This document shows, in pieces, positions 16,257 through 27,400 of a DNA stretch of 64,000 nucleotides; within the stretch, counting starts at the first letter, position 1, and the number at the start of each line of letters is the position of its first letter. This DNA is from a virus. The position numbers were made by a program, and so were the translations under genes. Location of the stretch: positions 1 through 64,000 of the IMG/VR virus record IMGVR_UViG_3300008120_000061; one strand, given 5' to 3'. The notes under the pieces were generated by a model that saw only the letters and a list, made by a program, of their open reading frames with translations, had not been told where the DNA came from and did no database searches.

Positions 16257-16270
16257 AGGAGAAAGCTAAA

Positions 16271-17545
16271 ATGGCTTCATCACTAAACCTTCAAAGAAAC
16301 TCTGAAGTTTACATGTCTACCGTCGACCTAGCCGGTGGAGATACAGGCTCAGATATGACACCTACAAATACCTGGAGAATAGAAGTACTCGCCGGTTATG
16401 CAGCAAGTCAATCAGCGGCTACACAAGATATTACATCACTGGAAAGTGGTCTAACTCCTGACCGCGGTACCCAGCGCTTTAACACTGCAATCAATCCAAC
16501 TGAGTGGAGTTTCCAGACCTACTTACGCCCAACTGGAGTTACAAATACTAGCGGAGGCACAAACGTAGACCCTACAGGTAACTCACAGCCACTAGCAGAC
16601 TGGTTCTTATGGCAGGCACTTCTATCTAATACTGCATACTCAGCAGGAACAGGAGCTTCTTCAGTTCTGCAGTCTGTATGGCAGACTAATGGAAAATTTG
16701 CTCTAGTAGCTCGTGCAGCATCAGGTAATACTCGTGCCCACACTTCTAACATGGCTCGCGCAACAGAATATAATATGTACCTAAAAATGGATAACGTAGT
16801 ATATCAAGTTCAAAACGCTACTGTTAATGAAGCTTCTATTGATGCCGCCATTGACTCTATCGCTATGACCAGCTGGAGCGGTTTTGGTACTGATTTTATC
16901 GAACTAACAAGTACCGCACGTAACGACTTTATTGACGTTGTTGGTGGAGTTAAGAATGATGGAAGTTCTGTAACAGCAACTCCATCAGTTGACTCTAATA
17001 CACAAGCTTCTGCATATCACAGTTATGCAAGATATAACGTTGCTGGAACTACAACTACAAGCGCATTCATTCAGAACCGTTTAAGTGCTATTGAAGTAAC
17101 CCACACACCAGCAGGTCAAGCTTCAGATACTTACACATTCCCAGTAACTGGACTAGGATTTACATATTCTAACGCACTAACTTATCTAACTCCAGAAGAA
17201 CTAGCTGCTCTAAATACTCCAATCAGTCAGTTTACTGGATCTAGAACTATCACAGGTAACTTTACTGCTTACCTACGTTCTGGAGATGATGAAAGTGCTC
17301 AGTTCCTACGTAATATCTCTAACGATTCTAGAACAAGTATCGCACAAGCAAGTACTGCTAACCTAAAGATTGGTGGTTCTACAGCTCCGTTCGTTGCGGC
17401 TTACATGCCTGCTACTCAGTTCAACTTCCCAACTCACACTGTGGAAGATATCATTGGTATCTCTGTAGAATTCTTAGCTCAAGAACCTACAGCTAGTCGT
17501 GGTACTGGTAGCGAATTAACACTAGTTGTTTCTGCCGCATCTTAA
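16271..17545 (+). CDS. Major tail tube protein
   Basis: 424 residues, preceded by AAAGGAGA. The composition is rich in Ser, Thr, Ala and Asn, with beta-strands throughout and GC-richer, optimised-looking codons as in the capsid part, as expected for a highly expressed structural protein. The N-terminus SSLNLQRNSEVYMSTVDL and the WRIEVLAGY segment are typical of siphovirus tail tube subunits. The C-terminal part (ITGNFTAYLRSGDDESAQFL, FVAAYMPATQFNFPTH, IGISVEFLAQEP) gives the tube domain strands. It lies between tail terminator and tail chaperones, the conserved place. About 424 residues is large, so a surface-exposed extra domain around residues 90-260 is likely. Confidence 0.88.
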   Translation: MASSLNLQRNSEVYMSTVDLAGGDTGSDMTPTNTWRIEVLAGYAASQSAATQDITSLESGLTPDRGTQRFNTAINPTEWSFQTYLRPTGVTNTSGGTNVDPTGNSQPLADWFLWQALLSNTAYSAGTGASSVLQSVWQTNGKFALVARAASGNTRAHTSNMARATEYNMYLKMDNVVYQVQNATVNEASIDAAIDSIAMTSWSGFGTDFIELTSTARNDFIDVVGGVKNDGSSVTATPSVDSNTQASAYHSYARYNVAGTTTTSAFIQNRLSAIEVTHTPAGQASDTYTFPVTGLGFTYSNALTYLTPEELAALNTPISQFTGSRTITGNFTAYLRSGDDESAQFLRNISNDSRTSIAQASTANLKIGGSTAPFVAAYMPATQFNFPTHTVEDIIGISVEFLAQEPTASRGTGSELTLVVSAAS

Positions 17546-17554
17546 TAATTGAAT

Positions 17555-17580
17555 AAACTACGCTTGAGGGGGCGTAGTTT
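17555..17580 (+). terminator. Hairpin after the tail tube gene
   Basis: A perfect 9-bp stem AAACTACGC / GCGTAGTTT with loop TTGAGGGG, 10 nt after the tail tube stop. The flanks are A- and T-rich. The loop and lower stem share TTGAGGGGGCG with the minus-strand hairpin at 45169-45194. Confidence 0.65.
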
Positions 17581-17594
17581 ATAAAAATGCAGTT

Positions 17595-17667
17595 GGGTAG
17601 CTACCTCAGCAAGCTATTAGATCTCCCCTCACTAATAGTAAGTTGGATATGGTAGCTACCCTTTTTT
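17595..17667 (+). terminator. Nested inverted repeat with U-run between tail tube and chaperone genes
   Basis: GGGTAGCTACC (17595-17605) pairs with GGTAGCTACCC (17651-17661), followed directly by six T (17662-17667). Inside lies a second stem, CTATTAG (17614-17620) with CTAATAG (17632-17638). Each outer arm is also self-palindromic (GGTAGCTACC), so alternative folds are possible. It looks like a large terminator or a switchable attenuator. Together with 17555-17580 and the -10 box at 17667 it fills this 144-bp gap. Confidence 0.6.
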
Positions 17668-17672
17668 ATAAT
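17643..17672 (+). promoter_or_regulatory. Possible promoter ahead of the tail chaperone-tape measure operon
   Basis: A perfect TATAAT (17667-17672) overlaps the last base of the U-run. The best -35 is TTGGAT (17643-17648) with an 18-bp spacer, only a 3-of-6 match. The spacer contains the right arm of the inverted repeat, so hairpin and promoter overlap. Weak on the -35 side. Confidence 0.4.
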
Positions 17673-17689
17673 AGAAATGAGAGGAAAAT

Positions 17690-18121
17690 ATGAGTTTAAT
17701 TAAAAATTTAATGGTAACAGAAAAGGTTACCGAAGTAGAGTTTCCAGATATTGACGGATTTGTAGTTCATGTTAACTATGTTGGCCGTGACAAAATGATG
17801 AAAATTCGTAATAGCGCACTAGTATATAAGTTTAATAAGCGTACTCGCCAGCGTGAAGAAGAAGTAGATAATGATAAGTTCCTAGAAGCTTATACTGAAG
17901 CTACTATTAAAGGTTGGAAAGGTCTAACTGTAAAAGGACTAAGCCAGCTTATTCCAGTAGACACTTCTAAAATGGATGCTAGTAAAGAAATTCCTTACAC
18001 TCCAGAAGACGCTCTTGACCTAGTTAAAAACTCTACTATTTTTGATCAATTTATCACTGACACGCTAAATGATTTTGATAACTTTGAACAAACTAGAAAA
18101 GAAACTCAAGAAAAAAACTAA
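17690..18121 (+). CDS. Tail assembly chaperone, short (gpG-like) product
   Basis: 143 residues, preceded by GAGAGGAAAAT. This is the unshifted product of a programmed-frameshift pair that coats the tape measure and recruits tail tube subunits, as lambda gpG does. It contains a beta-rich N-terminal region (VTEVEFPDIDGFVVHVNYVG), a basic central part, and a helical acidic end (FDQFITDTLNDFDNFEQTR). The stop codon TAA at 18119-18121 follows the slippery heptamer directly. It lies between tail tube and tape measure, the position where nearly all long-tailed phages keep this gene. Confidence 0.85.
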   Translation: MSLIKNLMVTEKVTEVEFPDIDGFVVHVNYVGRDKMMKIRNSALVYKFNKRTRQREEEVDNDKFLEAYTEATIKGWKGLTVKGLSQLIPVDTSKMDASKEIPYTPEDALDLVKNSTIFDQFITDTLNDFDNFEQTRKETQEKN

Positions 18122-18489
18122 AAGACTTCCTCCGCAATCAACTTCATGGCGGAGGGATGTCAGCTGACCAATACTACGCTATGTGTGAACAAATGGGGTG
18201 GGAGCCAAGAGAAGATGAAATACCAAAAGATATTGGCTCTCTCCCATTTAATAGTCAACTAGCTGTTTTATTTTTAAACCTACTTCCAGATCGTTGGGAT
18301 ACTACTGGTGGTGGATGGTTAGGAAAAGATTTTGCACCCTTAGAAGCTTTTATGAACATACATGAGGCGCAAGATAGAAAAGAAATCCTTGATTTAATAC
18401 TAATAGCTCATAGCGTACTAGCTGAACACTATAATCAGCAAAAGAAAGCTAGAGATTCTGCAGGTAAGAACAAGGCAAGAGTGAGATAA
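17690..18489 (+). CDS. Tail assembly chaperone, frameshifted (gpGT-like) product, join(17690..18118,18118..18489)
   Basis: A -1 shift at the A AAA AAC heptamer bypasses the TAA and continues with CTA AAA GAC, open without a stop through 18489, giving a 266-residue fusion. The extension begins LKDFLRNQLHGGG and continues MSADQYYAMCEQMGWEPRED, then LPFNSQLAVLFLNLLPDRW and a basic C-terminal tail. This is the T-like domain that binds tail tube protein, while the G part binds the tape measure (established in lambda). An ATG at 18157 within the extension lacks a ribosome site, so separate translation of the T part is unlikely. Confidence 0.85.
18112..18157 (+). promoter_or_regulatory. Programmed -1 ribosomal frameshift signal
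   Basis: Slippery heptamer A AAA AAC (18112-18118) is in the correct phase, with zero-frame codons AAA AAC. An 8-nt spacer (18119-18126) follows, and then a 9-bp stem TTCCTCCGC (18127-18135) with GCGGAGGGA (18149-18157), containing one G-T wobble and a 13-nt loop. All three parts of a canonical signal are present. The C/G-rich stem also carries a GGAGG that could pair with 16S rRNA. Confidence 0.88.
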
Positions 18490-18492
18490 GGT

Positions 18493-21400
18493 TTGGCTTT
18501 AATTAAGAATATAATTCAGACCCAGTTTACTAGTACTGGATCTGGCGCAGTAAATAAACAAGTAGAAACTTTAAATAAAAATCAAACCCGCCTAGCACAG
18601 AGTAGTGCTAGCGCGGGTCGCTCTTTTGCTGCGCAATCACAAGGTTTAGGTGGTTTAGTTGGTGCCTATGCTGGTGCTGCTGCAACTACATTTGCCCTAC
18701 AACAAGCCTTCTCAAAATTAGCTGCTGCTGCTCGTGCTGAACAAACTCTAGAAGGTCTTAAAAGCTTAGCCACTGCTAGCGGTGAGTCTAGTTCTATCTT
18801 GCTTAAAAATGTTCGTGAAATAACTAAAAACCAATTAACACTTGCAGAAGCCGCACAACAAATTAACCTTAGCTTAAGTGCTGGTTTTGACCAAAGACAA
18901 ATTGAAGGACTAGCTACTGTAGCTATAAAAGCGTCACGCGCGTTAGGACGTGATTTAACTGACGCTTATACTCGTGTTATTCGCGGTTCAGCTAAGTTGG
19001 AAACAGAACTCTTAGACGAACTTGGTATTTATACTAAAATTGGACCATCTACTCGTGCTTATGCTGCTGCCTTAAATAGATCAGCAGAATCATTAACAGA
19101 ATTTGAACGTCGTCAAGCATTTGTTAATAGCGTTATTGCAGAAGGAAATAGAAAATTCTCTTCTATAAATACTACTATACCAACTTCCGCAGAAAGGCTA
19201 GAAGCTTTTGGCGTTAAGATTGTTGATGTAGCTACGCAAATGGGTATTCTCTTAGCTAACTATCTAGCTCCATTGGCTGACTTCTTAACAAATAATTTTG
19301 CGGGTAGCTTAGCTGCAGTAGGTACACTGCTTGCTTTAATTTCTAAGACAGCCGTAGGCGCTTTAGGTTCGGCTATAGGTAAATTAGAAACTAAAATTGA
19401 ATCTTTTACTAGTAAAACTAGTGGTTGGCTAGCTAAAAATGGTGGGGACTGGCAAGGGTATTCAAAAAAAGCTCAGGAAGCTATGCAAAGCGTAAATACT
19501 CAAATGCGTGGATTAAACAAAGCAGAGCAAAGCCAACTTTCTGCCTTACGTGAAACTTCTAAACAACGCGCACTAACAAGTTCCGAGCTAAAATCTGCCA
19601 ATGACATTTTGAAAAAAAGAGAAGATAGTTTAACTACCCTGACAGCTACTCAGACAAAAGAATTAGCGGTTCTTACGGCTTCACGAGCGGCAGGCAAGCT
19701 ATCACAAGACCAAACTAAAGCTCTAGATACTACTATAAATAATTTAACTAAAAGACTCGAAATAAACCAGGCTATACTTGCTAGTACAACTGCTCAAACT
19801 AAACTTTTTGGAGCTGCCCAAGCTGCTACCGGGGCTAGAATAGCAGCAGTTACTGCTACAGTTGCTTCAGGATTTAGTACTTTAGTAGTAGGAACAGTAA
19901 GTGCTGGTAGAGCTTTACTTGGTCTAACATCAGGTTTTCTTGGGGTTGTGTCAATTGCATCTTTAGTTGGTAGTTCTATTGCCGGATTAATGGGTAAACA
20001 AGAAGCTTATAACGCCTTACTAAAAGAAGGGGCACTAGCTTTAGGAGCATTCTTTAATCCTGGGGCTGGAAATAGTACTCAGGAATCTTTTAATGCATTA
20101 GCTGCTGCTGCCCTAGAAGATATGTCTAAAGTAGACGCTACACTAAGAGACATAGATACTTTTAAGATTAAAGATAAAGTTTTTGGTATAAGCGTTGATG
20201 TAGAAAAAACAAAAGAAGACTTAGTACGCGAAGTTGGAGCTATTTTTGAAGAAGTAGCAAAAGACGGACAAAAGACTTTTACAGAGAGTTTTGCTTCTGG
20301 TAGTGCTGCTACAGGCGGATTATTAGGTTATATTTTTGGAGGTTCTATTATTAGAGGGATTGCCTCTTTTGTAACAGCTAGAGGATTAACAATGCTTGGC
20401 GGAGCGCTTGGTACTGCTTTTGGGGGTCCTATTGGTACTGCTGTTGGTGCGGCTATAGGTGCAGCAGCAGGTGCTGCTTTTGAGTACTATTTCTCAAAAA
20501 GCTTAGACGATTTAGATCCTCAGGCTTTAGAAGATGCACTAATTACTGTTGGTAGAAGGGTTTATAATGACCCTGAAGCATTTGCAGGTATAAATGAGAC
20601 ACTAGCACAAGCTCTATATAAAATAGAAGAACAATACGGAGCATTAGCAGAAGCTTCTTTTGCAGGTAGAGAATATTATAGAATTATGGTACAAGTGGCG
20701 GAAGCCATTGGAGACTCTTCTAACAACCTAGAAATATTAACTGATCTATCAAAAGCTTTAGGAATTTCTATTGTAGATTTAAAAAAGAATTTTACCGATC
20801 TAACAAGCGGCAATGGCAACATTCAACTTATACCTAAATTAGATATACCAGATATTAGCCTACCTGCGTTAACTATTACTATACAAGATGAAAAAGCTGT
20901 ATTAAGTAGACTAGCTACAATTAGTGATATTGCAAATGAGTTAGCGTCAAGCTATTTTATAACTCCTGAACAAACTAACTCAGTTTTAACGTTATCAAAT
21001 GCTATTGGTGATTTGGCTGCTATAACTCAAACAGCTAGTACAGACATATTACTAGCTAATAATAATTTACAATCTTTTCGTAACGCTGTTGATGATGGGT
21101 CTATAACCTTAGAGAAATTTGCGGAAAATGAAGCAGCTGTATCTAAGAGTTTAATTAGAGCCGGTGCCGCATTAGATGTTGCTAAAGATAAATTAGCCGA
21201 ATTAAAAGATCAAAGAGCTGCCGCTGAAGAACTTGGTATACCAACACAATTATTAGAAATACTTAATGAGGAAATTAGGTTACAGTCAAGTATAGTAGCA
21301 GAAATATCTAAAGGTATTGGTGCTACTCAAGAAAGACTTGGAATACTACTAACAGAGTCCCAGGCTCTTAGAGATCAGTTAAAGATTAAAGAGAACATAA

Positions 21401-24400
21401 CAACACTATTTGATGCAGAATTAAAAACTAAATTAGATCTTCTTGCTGTAGATCAGGCTAGTGGAGCTTTAGCTGCTACTTCTTTTGAAAAAGATTTGGC
21501 AAGAGCTGCTTTTTTACAAGATATATTAGAAAAAAATAAGGAGTCATATGACGCTAGACTTAAGTTCGAAACTGATGTAAACGAAGTACTAAAGGCCGCC
21601 GGTAAGGATCAATTAGGATTACAATCTGAAATATTCTCACTAGTTGGTAATACTGGACAAGCTCGTTTAGCTGAGATAGACGCAGCCTACGGGTTAAATG
21701 GTGCATTATCTAGCCTTAATACCCTTTCTTCAGATGCATCTGAAGAAGCTAATAACTACAATGACGCATTGAAAGTTGTTAAGGTAACTGCTCTAGAAAT
21801 ATATGAGGCACTACGTAAAGGCACTGAAGAATTTGATAAACAACTTAAGCAAGTAGAAAGAGATATTTCTGAATTTGTAGCTGAAGATAGAATAGTAAAA
21901 CTAAGATTAGAAGCTGAAACCCTAAACTTAAATTATGAAGCTGTACAAGCGCAATTAGATGCACAGATAGCTTCTCTACAGTCTCAAATAGATATAGTTG
22001 AGGCATTAGCAGATTTAGATAATTTTGCTACTGTAGACTCTATTGTGGCCGAGGTTAACGCTGCTCTAGCAAATACTAAAGTTCAAGTTGAGGTACCGAA
22101 AGAACTTCAAAATTTAAGCGCAGTAGAAGCAGCTAAAACTGTAACACAAAAGCAATATGAAATATTAGCTTTACAAATTGATGCAGAAAACAAGCGCTAC
22201 TTAAATGAACTTCAAAATATAGCTATTGAAAAAGATATATTAAAACAAGAATACGCTCTAGAAGTGTCTAGAAGAGAAGCCGAGAAACAATCTAGATTAG
22301 CAGAGATAGAAGTTCAAAGAAATAATTTAACAGCCTTAGCTAGTACCTATGTTAAAAGTCTAACACAGCAAGAAGGCATAAATCAAATTTTAGTAGAAGG
22401 CTTAGCTAGAGTATTTTCTGAAGGAGCTTCTAGAATAGCTCTTGCAGTGGGCGCTGCGGCTCCTCCTGGTATAGCTGTTCCTAAAATGGGGCTGGGTGAG
22501 GCCGCAATAGCAGAAAATATTACAGCAGCTGCAAAGGCTTATGCTCCAGCATTTGATAAATTAACATCATCTATTGAAGATTTTTATTCTAAAACTGCCT
22601 ATGCAGCTGCAGAGAATCATGCGACAGCATTAGATAATTTTGACGAGCAAGCAGATGCTGCTGCAGCTGCTCATGCAGCTAACCTAGAAGGTTTTAGAAA
22701 CGATGGTATAGCAATTGGTATTGCTGGTCGTCAAGCATTAAAAACTATTGCAGATGAAAATGCTAAACAAGCCGAAGACGATGCAAAAAAGCGTGCCGAA
22801 GCTTTAGAAGAAATGCAAAAGATTATAAATGAAACCGGAGAAAAGATAAAAGAACTCACTAAGCAATTAGCTCAGCAAATTTTAGATACTCTTGGAGGAG
22901 TTGTTACTTCTGTTATGCAGAAAAAAGTTGATCTTTTAGCTGCTCAAGAAACTATGATTTCAGATACATTAAGTCTTATATCTGCTAAAACAGAAGAGGC
23001 AAGTAATAAGTTACAACAAACTTTAGAAAAAGAAAACTCACTAAGAGAAGAGGTCGCCTCTAAGACTGAGGCTGTAAATAAATCTTATACTGATTTTATT
23101 GACGCTTTAGTAAGCAGTGACGGTAAAATACAAGAATCAGGTAAGGAATATGTTTCAAGACTATTAGAACAAAAAAATTCTATAATGGAATTGAATAAAG
23201 CAGGATCTGCTAGAATAGCTCAAGAAGGAGCTGCCAAAACTCTAGAAGAAATGAAAATAGATTTAGAGAAGCGTTTAGAAGAAGTAACTGCTAATCGCAT
23301 TAAAGCAGACGAAAAACTACAAAAGACACAAGAAACTTTATCAGTTTTGAGTGATCTACTTAATAGTAAATTTACTCAAATGACATCTACCATAACTCAA
23401 CTTTCTCAAGCTATAGGAGCTTTTAATTCTATGGGTGGAGTAGGTGGTGCTGCTGGGATCGGTTTTCAACCGATTGTAAATAAATTTGCTGACGCAGTTA
23501 AGCAGTTTAATAAAGCTGCCGAAACAGCGGGTACAGCCTCTAAACAAAGTACTGAAGCAAGTACCAATATTGCAGGCGCAGGTAAGAACATAGCAACAGC
23601 GTTTAATCAAAATGTTGTTAAAGCTATGGACCTATTTGGTGCGGCTTTAGATGGTTTTAATCTTGGATCAATGATAGGGCAGCTAACTGGTGATATGGGT
23701 ATGGGAAGTTCTATAGGCGGCGCTATTGGCGGCATAGTATCTGCTATACCAGCCTTTAGTAATGCAATAGCTGGAGCAATAACTGGTGCTCTTGGAAAAG
23801 GATTTTTTGCCACAGCATTAGGTGCGGCAATCCCAGTATTAGGTCCTATCATAGGCGCTTTACTAGGTGGGTTATTTAGTAAAAAACCTAGAGGACAAGC
23901 TCAGGGCACATTAACTTCTGAAGGCTTTGAAACTACTAGTATGTCAGGTAGAAAAATAGATGTTAAAGCTTTAGCTAGTATAGCTGAAGCGTCTCTTACT
24001 GGGGTAATATCTTCTTTAGCAGCTGCAGGCATATCGTTTTCTGACACTGTTAATACAAGCATTAGCTATTATAAAAAAGGAATTAACGGTGCAACCTTAG
24101 AATTTGCTAACGGTTTTAAAGCATCGTTTGAGGGTGGTACTGCCGAACAGGCTGGAAAATTCTTTGTAGATTCTTTCTTTCAGGGATTAAGGATTGGCAG
24201 CTTAACTATTGACGAATCTATGCCGGCAGCCGATAGAATCCAAGCTGCTATAGATAGATTTGCAACTCTAGCAGACGTAGCTGAAAAAACAGCTGAAAGA
24301 CTTGATAAAGCTATTCAATTTGCTTCTGAATTTGATACTTCATTAGCAGAACTAAGCGGTACTGGTTCTTCAGTTGCACAAATATTTAAAGCTATAAATA

Positions 24401-27400
24401 ATGCTGCATTAGCTAATGCAAATAATGTAGGTAGATACTATTCTGATTTCTTAGCAGACACTAAAGAAGTATTTGGTGAAGCTAGTTCTGAGTACGAAGA
24501 AGCATATAATTCTGTAGTAGATAATGCTTTAGCTCAAATAGGTTTGGCTAAGGACTTAGAAGGTAATATTATTTCTGTTGCAGAAGCAATGAAAGGTTTA
24601 GCTATTGCTAACATACAAGCTTTTAGCACTGTACTTGAAGAATTAGAAATACCTGATGTAGATACTATTATTACTCAAGCTATAAATGCTAAATTAACTA
24701 CTTTAGTAACTGACGTTGGGGATGCTTTATCTAGCAGTATAGAGAAATTAAAAGAACCAACATATGCTGCTGCATTTGAGCTTAGAGATATGCTGGAAGA
24801 AAGTGCTGCTAGAATATCCGACTTACAAGGTATCTATGACCAACTTAATAAGGAAATTGGAGAAGGCACAAATGTAAATGCTGATATAGTTACAGGCGCC
24901 GCAGATAATATTGCTAAAGCTACAGAATTAGCTGCCTTGCAAGTTGACGCCTACATAAATACTCTTGATAAATCTGGCCTAAAAGCTATCATTACTAATG
25001 AAGCATGGGGTAACGCGGCGGCACTAGCTGCCGCGGAAACTCGTTTAGCTACTATACTAGAGTATGAGCGTATCCAAGCTATAGTAAAATTTGTAGAGGT
25101 TAGCAGAAATTTTAGAAAGAAATTAGCTGAAATATCAGGCCAAATGGTAGACATTTCAAAGATACCTATTTCATTTACTGCCATAACTGATGTTATGAAA
25201 GCATTTGACCAACAAGTAAGTACTAGCTTAACTAATAGTTTTACAGGTTTTCTTAATAGTATAGGTAAGGGAGAAGACATTACAACTAACTTCGAAGATG
25301 CTATAACTCTACTAAATGATAATTTTATTAGTGGTGAATTAGATAGTATTGCGTATGCAAATGGTCTTGAAATGCTACAAGAAGTATCGGTTTCTGTGTT
25401 AGAAGAAATTAAATCTATGGTAGACGAATATGAGTCTCTATTAAATCAAATTGCAAACTCCTATACTGACTCAAAAAATACTGTTATATCAGCCATTCAA
25501 CAATTAGGTGAAGATCTTATATCTTTAACTCAAAACATAACAGACCAAACTTCAGAGATTTTAGGTATTTATGACGATACTCTAGCTAGCGTAGCGGAAT
25601 CAGGAAATGAATTATTTGATTTACGTGACACAGCTAAAGAAGCATTTTCTACTGCAGCTAAAGCTGTTGCAGAATTTGAAAAGAGTAATAAACTTAGTGG
25701 AAAATCTTCTGCAGCACTACGTGGAGAAATTGTAAGTGTACAGTCACAATTAGATCAGTTATTAGCTGGAGGATCTTTAGATTTTGCTGGATTTGCACAG
25801 TTTACAGAATTAAGCGCTAAGCAAAATGCCTTAAAGAAAGAACTTAAATCACTTGTCACTGTTGAAGCTGAATATGAAGCTTTACTAGCTACTAGAAGTA
25901 GTAGTCAAGAAGATTTAGCATTCGTAGAAGCTACTCTAGCTACGTTAAATGATGAACTAATAGATACTCGTGTAAAAGAATCAGATATAATTAAAAAAAC
26001 TAAAGATTCAACACAAACTTTTCTAGAATCACAACAGGATCTAAGAACAATAACAGAACTTCTTTCAGAGTCTAATTTTAATTTAAATCAGGTTAGAATT
26101 GATGAAGAGTCTGTGATAAATAGAATGAGAGCTGCGTTAAACGAGTTTAATAGAGATACTACATCTTTAACAGAAATACTAACTGTTGTAGGAGGCGTAG
26201 CTGGTGCTGCACTAAGAGATTCATTTATTGAGGCAGCTAGACAAAATGCTGAAATTATGTTTGCAAGTTTAGCTGATCCAATAAGAAATCAAGAAGTAGC
26301 CACAGCTGTACAAGGAGCTTCTGATGCTTTTACACAACTTGAAAATTTAATAGGTAATATAGCTTCTTATTTCCAACCAGCAAATGCTATATCTCAAAGT
26401 TTAATAACTGTTAGTAATGCTAGCATAGCGCTAACTGATAGATTTGAAGAATTTAGTGATGACTTAGTAAGATATTTAGATCAAGAAGGACTTTCTCAAT
26501 TTTATGGTCAAGGTGGAATATTCTCACAATTTAGGGATTCCCTACTTACTACTCTACAAACAGATGGATTTGACGTTCTAACTGCTTCTGGCGGGCCTAT
26601 GGAATCATTTAACCTAAACTTAATGACCATAGGTACTGCTATAAATACTCTAACACAATCTGGAAATTTCTTAAATGTAAGTATACAAGCGGTTGAAACT
26701 TCTTTTGGTAATTTAATTTCTGCTGTAGGTACAGACCTAGAAGGATTAACTAGTGCTTTTGTAGGCCTTTCAGTAGTTAATCAAACAATTGGAGATATAG
26801 AAACTGCTGCACTACAACTTATATTAGAAGATGTTGGACAAATTGGAATAGCTATGGATAGTCTCGGCAATTTAGATGTAAATTTAGATGCATTTACATC
26901 TTTAGACGAGCTGTACGGATCTATACTAGTAGTAGAATCAACATTAAATAATATAAATTTTGAAGTAGCTGCAACAAGTGCTGTTAATTCTATAACTAGT
27001 GCTATAGAAGTAGTTAATAGCAGTATACAGGAAATAAATATTGACCCTGCAACACAGAATATAATAGGACAAGTAAATTCTTTTGTTACTGCTATTAATA
27101 GTACTTTACAAGCAGTTAATATAAATGTAGATACTACAGGAATTGTTAATTCTGTAACTACTGCTCTAAGCACTCTTAATAGCACGTTACAAGCAGTTAA
27201 TATAAACGTGTCTGCTACCAGTGCTGTTAATTCTATAACTACTGCCATAAGTACTATTGATAGCACTTTACAAGCAGTTAACGTTCAAGTAGGCACTACA
27301 GGGTTTGTTAACTCTATAAACACTGCCATAAGTACTATTAATAGCACTTTACAAGCAGTTAATATTAGCACGGCTGCAACAAGTGCTGTTAATTCTGTAA

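Noticed and set aside
17595-17661. Nested stems resembled a tRNA
   Set aside because: There is no D-arm/anticodon/T-arm layout or T-loop consensus; the arms are palindromic and followed by a U-run, so it is a terminator-like element.
18157-18489. Independent start for the T-like chaperone domain at ATG 18157
   Set aside because: The ATG is in the frameshift stem-loop and has no free ribosome site; the -1 fusion explains the frame.
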